Origin: CAZJDM01 sp964544765
GTDB lineage: Bacteria; Bdellovibrionota_B; Oligoflexia; CAYFLR01
Direction: 5' to 3'
Assembly (NCBI GenBank): GCA_964544765.1
Contig: CAZJDM010000061.1
Coordinates: forward strand, 1-22,615
DNA length: 22,615 nt
Shown here: positions 7,301-15,463 of the stretch, in pieces
Position numbering within the stretch: the stretch's first letter is position 1
Layout: each line of letters starts with the position of its first letter
The notes under the pieces: model-generated
Told to the model about the DNA's origin: nothing
Database searches by the model: none
The model's input: only the letters and a program-made list of their open reading frames with translations
Made by a program: the position numbers and the translations under genes

Positions 7301-10192
7301 AACATTTCCATACTCATCAAATTGAAAAGTCCTAAAAGTTTGCCATCTTTGTTTAAGATAACGCGCTACTGACTCGATTCGGGAAGTATTATTGTAATAT
7401 GTATAACTTTGTCCTTGCAGGATCTTACCCCTACTCTCATCACTCTCATTACTCTCATCCTCTCCATAAACTACAATACTTTCAGGCAGTAAAACTCTCC
7501 AGTTTTGCTGATCAGGTTTCAAATAGGTGGTTCTTATTCGCCTATAGATAGTTAAATCAGCATTATGATGTATTTCTTGCTGAACCTTTGGCACCTGTAG
7601 ATCTTCAAAAAATTCAGTATGATAGCTATTTAAAGATACTTGACTTCGACCATTAACATCAATTCGAGTTACCTTATTCTTAATAATATAGGGCCAAAAA
7701 TGCCCGGTATCATTGGTTAAAGGACCATTAGATAAAGGATCATTGTCTAAAAGCTTCACTCCATGTGGTGTTTCTTCCATACGGAAGAATCGTTCAGGTT
7801 TGGTTTTTAAATCAGATAAACGTCGATAAATACGTTTTTTAACCAGTCCTCTTAACAGCCCTCTCAACAGCCCTTTTGCTGTAGTTTGTATGTTATTTGA
7901 TCCATTTGCGTATGTATAATAAGTAGTTTCAATGCGGGTTCCTTTATCTGTTCTTGTATCAAAATCATCTTCAGCCGTATGGAACCGATCATTAACAACC
8001 AGTTCATAGCCCAAAAAAGTATTTCTTTGATGATCATAATACCCTTTAGCAAAGGCAAATGATTCATGATGGGTCTTTCTATATTTTATCTCACCTTTTA
8101 TTCCCGTGGTAACTGCCTTTTGTTTGATCTCCTCAATAATATGGTGAGTTATGGGCATCCTGTTTTGCATATCTGCAGGATCATAGCTGTCAACAGAAGA
8201 GCTGTAGCTATAAAGATTTTCTTGACCATCATCCGAAAAGACTCTTTGGAGTAAAAAGGGTTGTTTTACTTCATGTGTTATATATGGATCGTAATAATAT
8301 ACTTTTTTTAGTGATAAGACTAAAATATCGTTGGAGCCATTTCCGTTAAAGTCTCCGAAAGCAATCAGCGGATTGTACTTTAGGGCATCATTTCTTAAAA
8401 TGGTTTGGGTCAACTCAAAATCTTTACCATTATTAAGATATATCAATCCCAAACCAGATATTGGTTTCCAGGCAAAAACATCGGGAAGGCCATCACCATT
8501 AATATCCATTAACTGAAAATGCGCAAAAGCATAATTACCAGAAAGTTTTAAATAACGAGTTTCGCCAAAACTAAAATCACCAATGTTTAAATTAAAAACA
8601 AACCTGCGTTTGAACCTGTCATGATATCCAATATCAGGTAACCCATCACCATTGATATCACTCCAAACATGTCTTCTCGAAGTTGGGTTACCAAACGCTC
8701 TAGGTAATTGTTTACCTCTTGATCTAATTGGATCCCCAAAGGACAGTTCTTCAAAGTAGGATCGATTAGGAATAATGGTTAATTTACCAATTCCATACTT
8801 AACGTAGTCCACTCTACTATCCGCGTTTAAATCGACCCACGTTCCAACTTTAGGACTGCTAAGATTAGAATGATTAATTCCAGCAACAAAAGTAGGTGAT
8901 ACATCCCATTGAAAATTATTGTAACGATTATTTAGGTGAACCTTAATTCCCTTTTCATCTATTCTTCTAGATGCTCCAGACGGCCTTACATAATCAACCA
9001 GACGATCTCCATTAAAATCTACCAAGGACTCCTGGTACTGTCGCAAAACAAACCGCTGATTTTTTAGGAGAACCGGATCTCCAAGACCTTGATTCAATCC
9101 TAAATTGGGCCAATATACCCAGGTATCATCACTGCTGCGACCCAAGAGATCAGCCAAGCCATCACCGTTATAATCAATCCATCGGGCAGATTTTCCATTC
9201 ATTGCCAGATTAATCTTTTGCTGATAAGTCAATTCAAAAGAAGAAATTTCCTGATTACTATAACTAAAGTGCAATGGCGGCACGTAATCGAGATCACTGT
9301 TTCCAAAACGTTGTATTTTGGTTAATAATGAACGATTACTAATACCTGCTTCTTGATAAGTAAGTAGGACCTTAAACATCCGGCTTTGGTGCCAAAAACC
9401 GGTAATTGTAGTTAATCGATGTTTATAATGTTGTAAAAATCCATTTCTATAAGAAATCCAATCATCATTACGTATTTGATAGTCAAACTTAATTTTATAG
9501 GTCAATTCTCCATTTTGCTCTACAAAAGAGATTTCTTGAATTTCTGACACCCCGTTTTGCAGATGATAGGTAAAAATAACCTGATTACCAAAGTCATCAA
9601 TAATTTGACTTAAGTTCCACGTAACTGTAATTCTGTCTTTTCCTTCTTTACTAGATTCAGATTTTCCATAAATGTAGGTAAAACCATCTTTAGTCTGGGC
9701 AGTAATAATGTCATTTTTAATTAAATAACGAGTAAAATTCTGTTCTATTCGGGCTAGATAGACAGCATTTCCATCTAATTCTCCCACTTTGACTAACTCG
9801 CCGTCTACACTCTCAATAGGAGATGAGGCGGTTGGCACACCGAATCTCTTACTACGAATAATTCTAGGTACAGTAAGCGAAAATCCATATCCATATACGG
9901 TATTTCCAGTCATGGAACTGTATACCAATTCCAGACTTTTATATAATCCGCGCCATTTAGGGATGGGTATGGGATAGTGGTACTTTAGTTCACCACTATT
10001 ACCACTAACGTTAGTCTCACCACGAATATTTAACAATGTACCTTGTTTTTTCGGTAAAGATATTTGTGCTGGATCAAGACCATGTTGAGGAGTATTTACT
10101 AATCGCGCAGCTTCAGTAACCAAAGGAAATAAGGGAAATAAAGTAAATAAGATAAAAATTGATAGTATTATTAAACTAATTCTCTTAGCCAT
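4358..10192 (-). CDS. Sec-exported SpvB/TcdB-like RHS polymorphic toxin (Tc B-C type cocoon with C-terminal toxin)
   Basis: A 1944-aa protein. Residues 1-29 are a signal peptide (cleavage near VTEA-A). About 40-330 is an SpvB-like N-terminal domain. Six VCBS/FG-GAP calcium-type loops lie at about 340, 392, 454, 512, 563 and 614 (DYNGDGLAD, DINGDGLPD and similar). About 640-740 resembles the TcdB mid domain (GYYDHQRNTFLGYE). YD repeats run to the RHS core (DHLGSIQALVDSNG; GVRYYDPRLGRFLSPD), ending NDPVNYVDPSG at 1752-1755, the expected self-cleavage region. The 189-residue tip ends in a compact toxin-like domain (about 1855-1944) with GHAFEKH (H1863, H1868), GGGRSAAY and NPKTPDGGTAF. That pattern resembles small contact-dependent RNase toxins, a family-level guess. 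AAGGAAAG precedes the ATG. In Tc toxins this cocoon shields a cleaved effector. A Sec signal plus an immunity gene is a mixed design. Confidence 0.88.
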   Translation of the reverse strand: MAKRISLIILSIFILFTLFPLFPLVTEAARLVNTPQHGLDPAQISLPKKQGTLLNIRGETNVSGNSGELKYHYPIPIPKWRGLYKSLELVYSSMTGNTVYGYGFSLTVPRIIRSKRFGVPTASSPIESVDGELVKVGELDGNAVYLARIEQNFTRYLIKNDIITAQTKDGFTYIYGKSESSKEGKDRITVTWNLSQIIDDFGNQVIFTYHLQNGVSEIQEISFVEQNGELTYKIKFDYQIRNDDWISYRNGFLQHYKHRLTTITGFWHQSRMFKVLLTYQEAGISNRSLLTKIQRFGNSDLDYVPPLHFSYSNQEISSFELTYQQKINLAMNGKSARWIDYNGDGLADLLGRSSDDTWVYWPNLGLNQGLGDPVLLKNQRFVLRQYQESLVDFNGDRLVDYVRPSGASRRIDEKGIKVHLNNRYNNFQWDVSPTFVAGINHSNLSSPKVGTWVDLNADSRVDYVKYGIGKLTIIPNRSYFEELSFGDPIRSRGKQLPRAFGNPTSRRHVWSDINGDGLPDIGYHDRFKRRFVFNLNIGDFSFGETRYLKLSGNYAFAHFQLMDINGDGLPDVFAWKPISGLGLIYLNNGKDFELTQTILRNDALKYNPLIAFGDFNGNGSNDILVLSLKKVYYYDPYITHEVKQPFLLQRVFSDDGQENLYSYSSSVDSYDPADMQNRMPITHHIIEEIKQKAVTTGIKGEIKYRKTHHESFAFAKGYYDHQRNTFLGYELVVNDRFHTAEDDFDTRTDKGTRIETTYYTYANGSNNIQTTAKGLLRGLLRGLVKKRIYRRLSDLKTKPERFFRMEETPHGVKLLDNDPLSNGPLTNDTGHFWPYIIKNKVTRIDVNGRSQVSLNSYHTEFFEDLQVPKVQQEIHHNADLTIYRRIRTTYLKPDQQNWRVLLPESIVVYGEDESNESDESRGKILQGQSYTYYNNTSRIESVARYLKQRWQTFRTFQFDEYGNVFVITSANGHSTRIDYEDDGHFMPTSVTTWPQNKKALPLKKHFQYDHLAGEKIKRYQDENGFEYHLEYDGLGRLNSWRNPQGGEYRYTYEWGKYNWESEDILSLTNIQSSTVGIAVKTVTFYDGLGRDLGTIFVNDTGSNVLQKLQVYNLAGNVTIKSNPQQLDQSSLIGAKLNPELFHRFAFDEQGRRIWHMLPNADCRQLDCVVQGTKGINTWEHTLNTIYFSNAEGEVRQTSFDHFNRVKSIIETNSARNVAQEVEISVEYDKLNNISLMRLPGVIRQFKYDEVGRLIQVNSPEVGEIKWHYKPTDELFAVQYFARPSDKAFDSNKVYESNKVSNMMYAYDKLGRVVEQRVSKGRSLVWDKGRSVYQYRYDDAVSPLKYQTNLKGRLSELNIIGEGLYRYGYDSLGNLRMESLLQDNTDITMHFAYDHLSRLTKVTYPDKEIVSYNYSPQSGLLRQVERIADQINYDSLMRVESIRSQEGFSLTNVYTPITNQIEERNYNSPTGMVVGYQYQYDHQKRFNEISYHGLGQIQFKVPHKDIHYDARGQLLSVNNQLYQYRNNGDFLGQVALPKDAWGRVIQGPDYQIKWNEENRVVELTAGGQKLQFAYKPDGSRLSKTVGNNKTTYFNPYLHYDHQQQSFTKYYLIGGKRWARRKDSESLKYFVRDHLGSIQALVDSNGQVSSRYYYDSYGASTGTGATGIGTGTGTGVGIGIGNTNAQDSVFGFTGSFFDSESGLNQMGVRYYDPRLGRFLSPDLYMLQNPEKVLGSPIEGNLYSYAKNDPVNYVDPSGQFACGGLCILGVASAAYTVYSEYKLHQYSKVAAKWDVSSGRPEPGIVSDPVGETLVGMFVGKAAGSVGKSVANKLSSPKSIPMGEAHNAASYQKFKMQLTAEEISAGHAFEKHVIQRSEFPGITTRKQFSDHIENVLKSPTHSKKLGGGRSAAYSETSNTVVIKNPKTPDGGTAFKPETGVDYFNKALN
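5157..5204. repeat. 6-bp tandem repeat (CCARTA, eight units) in the RHS core
   Basis: Eight near-identical hexamers (CCAATA, CCAACA, CCAGTA, CCTGTA) encode a Gly-Thr/Gly-Ile/Gly-Val run at about residues 1663-1679, within the RHS core between DSYGAS and VFGFTGSFFDSESGL. Loss or gain of units only alters the length of a flexible linker. Confidence 0.85.
6296..6331. repeat. Two 18-bp tandem units in the RHS gene
   Basis: Units at 6296-6313 and 6314-6331 differ at 3 of 18 positions and encode two imperfect SNKV-containing hexapeptides (DSNKVYESNKVSN). In frame. Confidence 0.7.
7433..7459. repeat. Three 9-bp tandem units (ACTCTCATC/T) in the RHS gene
   Basis: Units at 7433-7441, 7442-7450 and 7451-7459, with one mismatch, encode a serine/glutamate run (DESNESDES). 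In frame. Confidence 0.85.
7709..7753. repeat. Three degenerate 15-bp tandem units in the RHS gene
   Basis: Units at 7709-7723, 7724-7738 and 7739-7753 encode DNDPLSNGPLTND. They are more diverged than the 9-bp tracts, suggesting an older expansion. In frame. Confidence 0.65.
7848..7871. repeat. Two 12-bp tandem units in the RHS gene
   Basis: Units at 7848-7859 and 7860-7871 differ at one position and encode a repeated GLLR (GLLRGLLRGL). In frame. Confidence 0.75.
10122..10157. repeat. Four degenerate 9-bp units encoding the RHS signal-peptide core
   Basis: Units start at 10122, 10131, 10140 and 10149 (AAAGGAAAT, AAGGGAAAT, AAAGTAAAT, AAGATAAAA). They encode the hydrophobic segment FILFTLFPLFPL of the signal peptide, so its length has probably changed by slippage. 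Confidence 0.7.
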
Positions 10193-10205
10193 TAAAAAAC
10201 TTTCC

Positions 10206-11702
10206 TTACTTGGCGGTGGTAACAGAAATATAGAAATGTAATTTTAATCCTACTAACTGCTCTAAGAATGATTGATGAGCAGGTATAAGTATTGTGTAAT
10301 CACCTCCAACTAGAGATTGATAAAAACGAGTCACATACTCTGGGTTATAGGGATTAGTTGCGTCACGTTCGGTTTTTCTAAGTATTTTAGCTTTACAAGT
10401 ATCCGTCGTAAAAGTTAAACGGTCTTTACTATCATTGAAACATTCACCAATATCCGACTTAAATTGTGGAGTTATCAACATTTGAAACGGATTGTCATTG
10501 TACTCATTAAACCTAGTATTCAAACTAAATCGACTAATTTGTCTCCAGAGGCGTTTTGAACTACCGCTATCTGGGTTATTGTAAGCAAACATGGTTCTTG
10601 ATTTAGTGAGATAAAAGTTCGGAGAACTCTTAATACTACTACTACCATCTGCTAATTCTGCGGTTAGAGCCACTGAGTAAATTTTATCGCGAAAAGTAAA
10701 TGATCTTGTCTGATATTGATTATCACAGTACAGGTATGGATTGTCATCAGGATCTATCGTCAATGTTCTATCATAATATTCTTGATACCCGACTACGCCA
10801 CCACTTTTTGTTAACACTGATTTTATAGGATCCAGGTTAAACCTTATTTGATAAACAGCTGGAGCCGGCTTCTCTTGCCAATATAAGTTGGCTCTTTTTT
10901 CTACTGGAATTAAATCGCTTTTGACCATCTTTCTATTAAACGGCATAAGGTCGATAAAGCAATGTATTGGCTCTGTTTGAGAGGTTATATCTCTCATGAA
11001 CCATCGATTTTTTTCTTGATCAAGGTACTTTTCGATGAACATAGCTGGATTTTCTCTCTGGGTAAAATGATCATCGAGTTCTTGAGCAATTCTCTGCCAC
11101 CTTTTTTCATCTGTTTCATGCCCTCTTTTTGCAGTACTCTTAAGTCTGACTTCTTGAACTAACGAACTTAGTTTATCTTGAAAAGATTGAGGGGTCATCA
11201 TCATATTTTCTGGTGGTAATTTATGTGAATGATATAATAATGAACGTTGGTAAACATCCCACCAATAATCCAAATTGATCTTTTTTATATAAACGCTGTC
11301 TTGAGCCAATTTAACCCGCTGGGTACTAATATTTTTGATGAGAGCATTTATTTTATCACGTCGTGTTTTATAAGCACTTAATTTAGTTAAAACTTCGTTG
11401 TAATATCCTTTTAATGATCTGAGTCTTTCCTTTTCTAATTGAGCCAGCTCTGCCATATGAATAATTCGTTTTTTCTCATTCTCTTTTTGCTCAATAATTC
11501 GCGTAGTAATCCTAATACTAACCTTAATTTCTAAGATTGGACGAATCCATTCTAATAACGATTGTCGAACATTAATATCCGTAAACTTCTTGGCTAATAA
11601 TGTTTTAAAAATATTTAAAGTATCTTTTAGAAGGCTACCTGAATCAACAGCTAAGGAATTAAAACTACTAACAAACTCATTACTATCAATAAAGAAGCCC
11701 AT
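10206..11702 (-). CDS. Unrecognised coiled-coil protein of the RHS toxin operon
   Basis: A 498-aa protein of unknown family. An N-terminal helical part leads into a long charged coiled coil (about residues 67-142, rich in K, E, R and L). From about 240 the sequence looks beta-rich with many aromatic and asparagine residues, ending HFYISVTTAK. No signal peptide is visible. I chose the ATG at 11702 because GAGGAG (11712-11717) sits 9 nt upstream. An earlier in-frame ATG at 11726 has no such site and would overlap the preceding gene more. With this start the gene overlaps its upstream neighbour by 17 bp and ends 13 bp before the RHS gene. Coiled coil followed by a beta-rich end, next to a TcB/TcC-like cocoon, loosely recalls the pore and TcB-binding end of TcA, but I see no shared motif. 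It could equally be a chaperone or adaptor. Confidence 0.8.
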   Translation of the reverse strand: MGFFIDSNEFVSSFNSLAVDSGSLLKDTLNIFKTLLAKKFTDINVRQSLLEWIRPILEIKVSIRITTRIIEQKENEKKRIIHMAELAQLEKERLRSLKGYYNEVLTKLSAYKTRRDKINALIKNISTQRVKLAQDSVYIKKINLDYWWDVYQRSLLYHSHKLPPENMMMTPQSFQDKLSSLVQEVRLKSTAKRGHETDEKRWQRIAQELDDHFTQRENPAMFIEKYLDQEKNRWFMRDITSQTEPIHCFIDLMPFNRKMVKSDLIPVEKRANLYWQEKPAPAVYQIRFNLDPIKSVLTKSGGVVGYQEYYDRTLTIDPDDNPYLYCDNQYQTRSFTFRDKIYSVALTAELADGSSSIKSSPNFYLTKSRTMFAYNNPDSGSSKRLWRQISRFSLNTRFNEYNDNPFQMLITPQFKSDIGECFNDSKDRLTFTTDTCKAKILRKTERDATNPYNPEYVTRFYQSLVGGDYTILIPAHQSFLEQLVGLKLHFYISVTTAK

Positions 11703-12846
11703 TAAAAGGAACTCCTCTAGCATCAAATAAATTAAGAGATTGATTTTCTTCCAAGGTATTCTGCGGTTTTACTTCAATAGTCCTACGATTAAAATTATAA
11801 ACAACAGCTTTAAACTTATCACTCTCATCTTCAGCGGCTTTTCTTAAAATTGATATCATTTTTTCATTAAGAAAGTTTTCTTTGGTTCTTTTATCGTTGG
11901 TAAGAGCTGCTATTTCATCAGTTAAGATTTGAGTAACATTAAATGCATCTGGTTGATTATCATCATTGGTCCTTGCGAGACCAGAGCTATCATCACCCTC
12001 CATAATTTGACCGGAAATTGTTTTGTCCTGAGCCGCAATACGATTGTCTACATCTCTAACTCTATTAGCAGCTTCATCATCCTGCCTGGTAATGTTATAT
12101 TGCGAATCTTCATTACCTAAATCAACTGCCAAATCATCGTAAACGGCTTGACTTAATTGCTTCAGACTCCCCTTATAAGCATAAAAACTTTCGGTCAAGG
12201 GATCTAAAAATACCTTGGGTCTGCCTACCATAGCATAATAGGGTAAAGCCACTACATTGGGCATCTTAGGGATCTGATTATGATCAAGAAATCCTATTTT
12301 ATCAGCAACCATATTTTCATAAAAAGCCAGCCGGTCCAATAATACAAAAACAATTTGACGAAAGGTATCTTGCTGCTGAACATCAATCTTGCCACCGTTT
12401 ATTCCTTTTTCAAATAATATATCTCCGGTTTCTTGAATACGCTTAATACGATATAGTTCTTCACACAATGCTCGTTCTAGTGGTTGTAATCTAACCTTCT
12501 TACCAGCACAATTTTCCGCTAAAGCGGCATCGTAATCCTTCCTATAGACACTTACAATAAATTGCAGCTCTTTTCTGGCTCGCAAGCGGTAACTATTAGA
12601 TTGTTTTGGACCTGAACCATTGATTTTACTTAAAAAGGAATCAACTCTTTCCAATTTAAGTCTAACAGTAGGGATAAATTCTAAAACAGTAGAATTATTT
12701 TCTCTTCCAATACTTTCTAAAACACCATTGATAGCTGCATATTGTGTTTCAATGCTCTCCCATTGATTTATCTCTGCCTTTTGTTTGATTCCACAATTGT
12801 TGGCATTGATCCAAATAAATAATACGATTAAAATTCTTTTTAACAT
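11686..12846 (-). CDS. Unrecognised, probably exported helical protein of the RHS toxin operon
   Basis: A 386-aa protein of unknown family. The first 18 residues are a short hydrophobic segment after a K/R start (MLKRILIVLFIWINANNC). This suggests Sec export and possibly a lipid-modified cysteine at 18, although NANNC is a poor lipobox. The rest is predominantly helical and charged, with a DLAVDLGNEDSQYN region and an acidic low-complexity patch (about 285-305, EGDDSSGLARTNDDNQPD). It lies 17 bp after the 633-aa gene and overlaps the 498-aa gene by 17 bp, so it is co-transcribed with the toxin. GAAGGA precedes the ATG. I see no enzyme motif, and a structural or delivery role is inferred only from context. 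Confidence 0.78.
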   Translation of the reverse strand: MLKRILIVLFIWINANNCGIKQKAEINQWESIETQYAAINGVLESIGRENNSTVLEFIPTVRLKLERVDSFLSKINGSGPKQSNSYRLRARKELQFIVSVYRKDYDAALAENCAGKKVRLQPLERALCEELYRIKRIQETGDILFEKGINGGKIDVQQQDTFRQIVFVLLDRLAFYENMVADKIGFLDHNQIPKMPNVVALPYYAMVGRPKVFLDPLTESFYAYKGSLKQLSQAVYDDLAVDLGNEDSQYNITRQDDEAANRVRDVDNRIAAQDKTISGQIMEGDDSSGLARTNDDNQPDAFNVTQILTDEIAALTNDKRTKENFLNEKMISILRKAAEDESDKFKAVVYNFNRRTIEVKPQNTLEENQSLNLFDARGVPFNGLLY

Positions 12847-12863
12847 CTTTGGTCCTTCAAGTT

Positions 12864-14765
12864 TTAAAGTCTGATATTTATATAATCACCTATACTTCGA
12901 CCCATCTCGTCATAAACAATTTCGTCACCACTGGGGCACTCCGCGTAATGAGCGTGTATCCTTTGAAAGAAGATATTAAATTCATAATCTGACTTTTTAG
13001 TTTCAGGCCAAATATATGCAGTGGTCATGAAATGGGACAGAGCTAACCTTTGAAAAAAACCATAATATTCATCTTCTGTTTCTTCCTCCAAGAAAGGAAT
13101 CTCATGTCGACATATTGCCCAATTGATGATTGAATTAAGTTTCCACAAATCAAATTCATAAACAAGATCACTACCTAAATATGATGTAAAATGTTGATAG
13201 AGCCAGTAAAGTTTAGATCGCAATTTTGGGAATCTCTCCTTAGCCGCATGGTACATTTGAGGATCTTGAATAATTAACCAAAGTAAGCTCCAAACATCTC
13301 CATCTCTTACAATATCTATTACATGTAACCTGGACTTAGGCTTGCGTTGTACTTGTGACAACTTACTATCAAGCATGTTTAAAACAGGTGTATAAATAGC
13401 TTCAGCTGCTGGACACTCTTCGATAATTGAACTACAACCAAAATAATGAGCAAAACCGTACTCATAATTTGGTATTAAATCTGAAGCTACAGAATCTGAA
13501 GGACAGAAATCCATTTTGGGAAACTCTTGATTAACCAAAAAATGGTTGATCCCTCTTAGATGGTTATACACATGTTGCATATAATTATGTTTATAAGTAG
13601 TAATTGACAATCGAATCCGACCCGCTGGATGATGAACAGTATCCTCAGCCGCAACTGACATAAAAACTAAAAGGGGAAACTGAGATTGTGAATGTACCGA
13701 TTTATAAGTTTTGGTCCATCCGCACATCACATCCTCCAAAGTATTATCCTTTGTGAGTGAATACAAATTTGGTTTTAAGATACCCTCACCAAGATCAAAG
13801 TACCTACTGAAAAGTGGGTCATTAAAAAGGTGCGGTGGTACGAAACTACTTAATACAGTTGTATTTGTTGGATCTTGGAAATATGTTCGCCATTTAGTAT
13901 ATTGAGGATGATTAACAATCTTACTATATCTGCGAAACAATTGAACTACAGGTCTCCAATTTTGAGGTTGCAGTATTTTTCTGGTTTTTTTATCAGCAAA
14001 ACGAAATTGATTGGTTAAATCACAATCAGTTGAACACTGATCCAATCCCGAAATATAAGGACTCAATTGATCATCATATACAATGGTCCTAAGAAGATTA
14101 GCCATTTTTAGGGTTTCAATCATTCCAGCTAAATCTAACTGTGACGTCTCACTAGCCGCTAAAAAACTTTCAGCTCTCCGAAGGACATACTGAACGGTCT
14201 GAGGGTGATCAGTTGAATATTTCTTGAAATCTATCCGTAAGAAGGTTTCATAATATTCTTTTTCTAAGATAGGCATATTTTGGTTAGGTGTCATTGGAAG
14301 TTGGTTATAGCGCCAAAGTAGCCAGTTTCTTACACTATCACTTACAGCTAATGACGATGCTATTTTGCTGATCTCATCACCCCATGCACGATCTTTGTCT
14401 ACTAGTACTGAATATAAAAAGACAATTTCATCTCGTAATACTGGTAAAGTATTGCGACTTCGTAAATATGTTATTAAAACTTTGTCTAGTGAATTATCGT
14501 AGGAAATGGGCCATATCTTGTAATAGGCTAAAATGGTTAAGGCTTTTCGCACGTTTCCGTTTTCTAGAGCTATTTGCAGACTGCTAACTTGATTGGCAAA
14601 GGGTTGCTGACCTTCAATGATCTTCTCAAGTTGCTTTGCCAAAACGCTAGGTTGTAGTGTTGAAGAATTATTTAAAATCAACCTATTATCATTCATTATA
14701 CAGCTGTATCCGCTTAATAAAAGCAGCACAAAAAATATAAGAAATGTAAATATAATTTTCTTCAT
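12864..14765 (-). CDS. Unrecognised, probably exported lipoprotein-like protein, first gene of the RHS toxin operon
   Basis: A 633-aa protein of unknown family. The N-terminus (MKKIIFTFLIFFVLLLLSGYSC) is a strong signal sequence, and the cysteine at 22 could be lipidated, though GYSC is not a classic lipobox. The mature part appears all-helical in its first half, then mixed, with many aromatic residues and scattered cysteines, some paired (CSTDC; CSSIIEEC), consistent with a disulphide-containing envelope protein. No catalytic motif is recognised. It opens the five-gene operon 206 bp after nuoE. A promoter candidate lies upstream (14856-14884). AAAAAAGG gives a modest ribosome-binding site 6 nt before the ATG. 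Confidence 0.8.
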   Translation of the reverse strand: MKKIIFTFLIFFVLLLLSGYSCIMNDNRLILNNSSTLQPSVLAKQLEKIIEGQQPFANQVSSLQIALENGNVRKALTILAYYKIWPISYDNSLDKVLITYLRSRNTLPVLRDEIVFLYSVLVDKDRAWGDEISKIASSLAVSDSVRNWLLWRYNQLPMTPNQNMPILEKEYYETFLRIDFKKYSTDHPQTVQYVLRRAESFLAASETSQLDLAGMIETLKMANLLRTIVYDDQLSPYISGLDQCSTDCDLTNQFRFADKKTRKILQPQNWRPVVQLFRRYSKIVNHPQYTKWRTYFQDPTNTTVLSSFVPPHLFNDPLFSRYFDLGEGILKPNLYSLTKDNTLEDVMCGWTKTYKSVHSQSQFPLLVFMSVAAEDTVHHPAGRIRLSITTYKHNYMQHVYNHLRGINHFLVNQEFPKMDFCPSDSVASDLIPNYEYGFAHYFGCSSIIEECPAAEAIYTPVLNMLDSKLSQVQRKPKSRLHVIDIVRDGDVWSLLWLIIQDPQMYHAAKERFPKLRSKLYWLYQHFTSYLGSDLVYEFDLWKLNSIINWAICRHEIPFLEEETEDEYYGFFQRLALSHFMTTAYIWPETKKSDYEFNIFFQRIHAHYAECPSGDEIVYDEMGRSIGDYINIRL

Positions 14766-14798
14766 GATGGGCCTTTTTTCTGAAGCTTAAGATGTTAA

Positions 14799-14825
14799 TT
14801 TGATCCTGGTTGACCAACCATCAAA
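14799..14825. promoter_or_regulatory. Imperfect inverted repeat in the 5' leader of the toxin operon
   Basis: TTTGAT-CCT-GGTTG and CAACC-ATCAAA pair with a 3-nt bulge and a 2-nt loop, about 35-60 bp before the 633-aa gene's ATG. In the direction of transcription it is not followed by a T-run, so an operator or a leader RNA hairpin is more likely than a terminator. Confidence 0.35.
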
Positions 14826-14855
14826 AAGACAGCTAAGACAGGATGTGTCCATATT

Positions 14856-14884
14856 GTTTTAGACCTAATTACATATGCTGTCAA
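14856..14884 (-). promoter_or_regulatory. Candidate sigma-70-type promoter of the toxin operon
   Basis: On the minus strand a perfect -35 TTGACA (14879-14884) is separated by 17 bp from TAAAAC (14856-14861), a 4-of-6 match to the -10 box. Transcription would start about 85 bp before the 633-aa gene. Two exact TATAAT hexamers (14885-14890, 14906-14911) lie just upstream but lack well-spaced -35 boxes. A promoter of its own would let the island be transcribed independently of the nuo operon. Confidence 0.4.
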
Positions 14885-14971
14885 ATTATATTTGATAAAA
14901 CGACAATTATATGTGTTAAATAACTATTTTGTTTACAAAGATTTTTTAGAAAAGAAAAATGTAGTGTTAAA

Positions 14972-15463
14972 TCAAGGAATCGATTCAATAACCTTGGAAA
15001 GATCCTGAGTACTAGTATCAGCATGATATTTTTCATCAACAATTGCTACCATCGCCAAGGCACATGCACCCACACAATTGACGGTTTCAACTGTGAAGTT
15101 ACCGTCCTGAGTAGTATCTCCGGGTTGAATGTCTAGTTTATCGCATATGTCTTTCACCACATGTTCACTGCCTTTTAAATGACATGCTGTGCCTGTACAA
15201 ACCTGAATTATATGTTTTCCCTTGGGCTTTAAACTAAAAGACGCATAGAAAGTAGCAACTTCATAAACCTGAGCAAGTGGTACCATAAGTTTGGTGGCTA
15301 TGTATTGTAGGGCAACCTTAGGCAGATAATTATACTCTTTCTGAAGAGCTTGCAATATCATAACCAGGTTTTCTTTATCTCCCTGATATTCATTATTTAT
15401 AATATTTTCAATTACTTGAAAATCAACTTCCGTATGACATGACCCACAGCAATTATCAGACAT
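14972..15463 (-). CDS. nuoE: NADH dehydrogenase / hydrogenase subunit NuoE (HndA-like)
   Basis: A 163-aa thioredoxin-like [2Fe-2S] subunit that pairs with NuoF to accept electrons from, or deliver them to, NAD(H). The cluster ligands are visible as C89-x4-C94 (CTGTAC) and C130-x3-C134 (CVGAC). The N-terminal helical domain contains the family pattern LVMILQALQKEYNYLPK and the VYEVATFYASF block. I start the protein at the ATG at 15463, preceded by AAGGAG (15471-15476) at 8-nt spacing, not at an upstream ATG 12 codons earlier. The N-terminus MSDNCCGSC holds three extra cysteines, reminiscent of hydrogenase-linked relatives. It is the last redox gene before the island, and nuoF would be expected next. 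Confidence 0.93.
   Translation of the reverse strand: MSDNCCGSCHTEVDFQVIENIINNEYQGDKENLVMILQALQKEYNYLPKVALQYIATKLMVPLAQVYEVATFYASFSLKPKGKHIIQVCTGTACHLKGSEHVVKDICDKLDIQPGDTTQDGNFTVETVNCVGACALAMVAIVDEKYHADTSTQDLSKVIESIP

Noticed and set aside
11703..11726. Earlier start for the 498-aa gene at 11726
   Set aside because: It would enlarge the overlap with the upstream gene to 41 bp and has no Shine-Dalgarno sequence. GAGGAG is placed correctly for the ATG at 11702.
14799..14825. Rho-independent terminator after nuoE
   Set aside because: The inverted repeat is bulged, lies about 150 bp past nuoE and has no T-run downstream in the direction of transcription. I list it only as a possible regulatory hairpin.
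1068..14971. Transposon, prophage or integrative element carrying the island
   Set aside because: No transposase, integrase, phage gene, tRNA attachment site or convincing flanking direct repeat could be found in the window. The mechanism of gain stays open.
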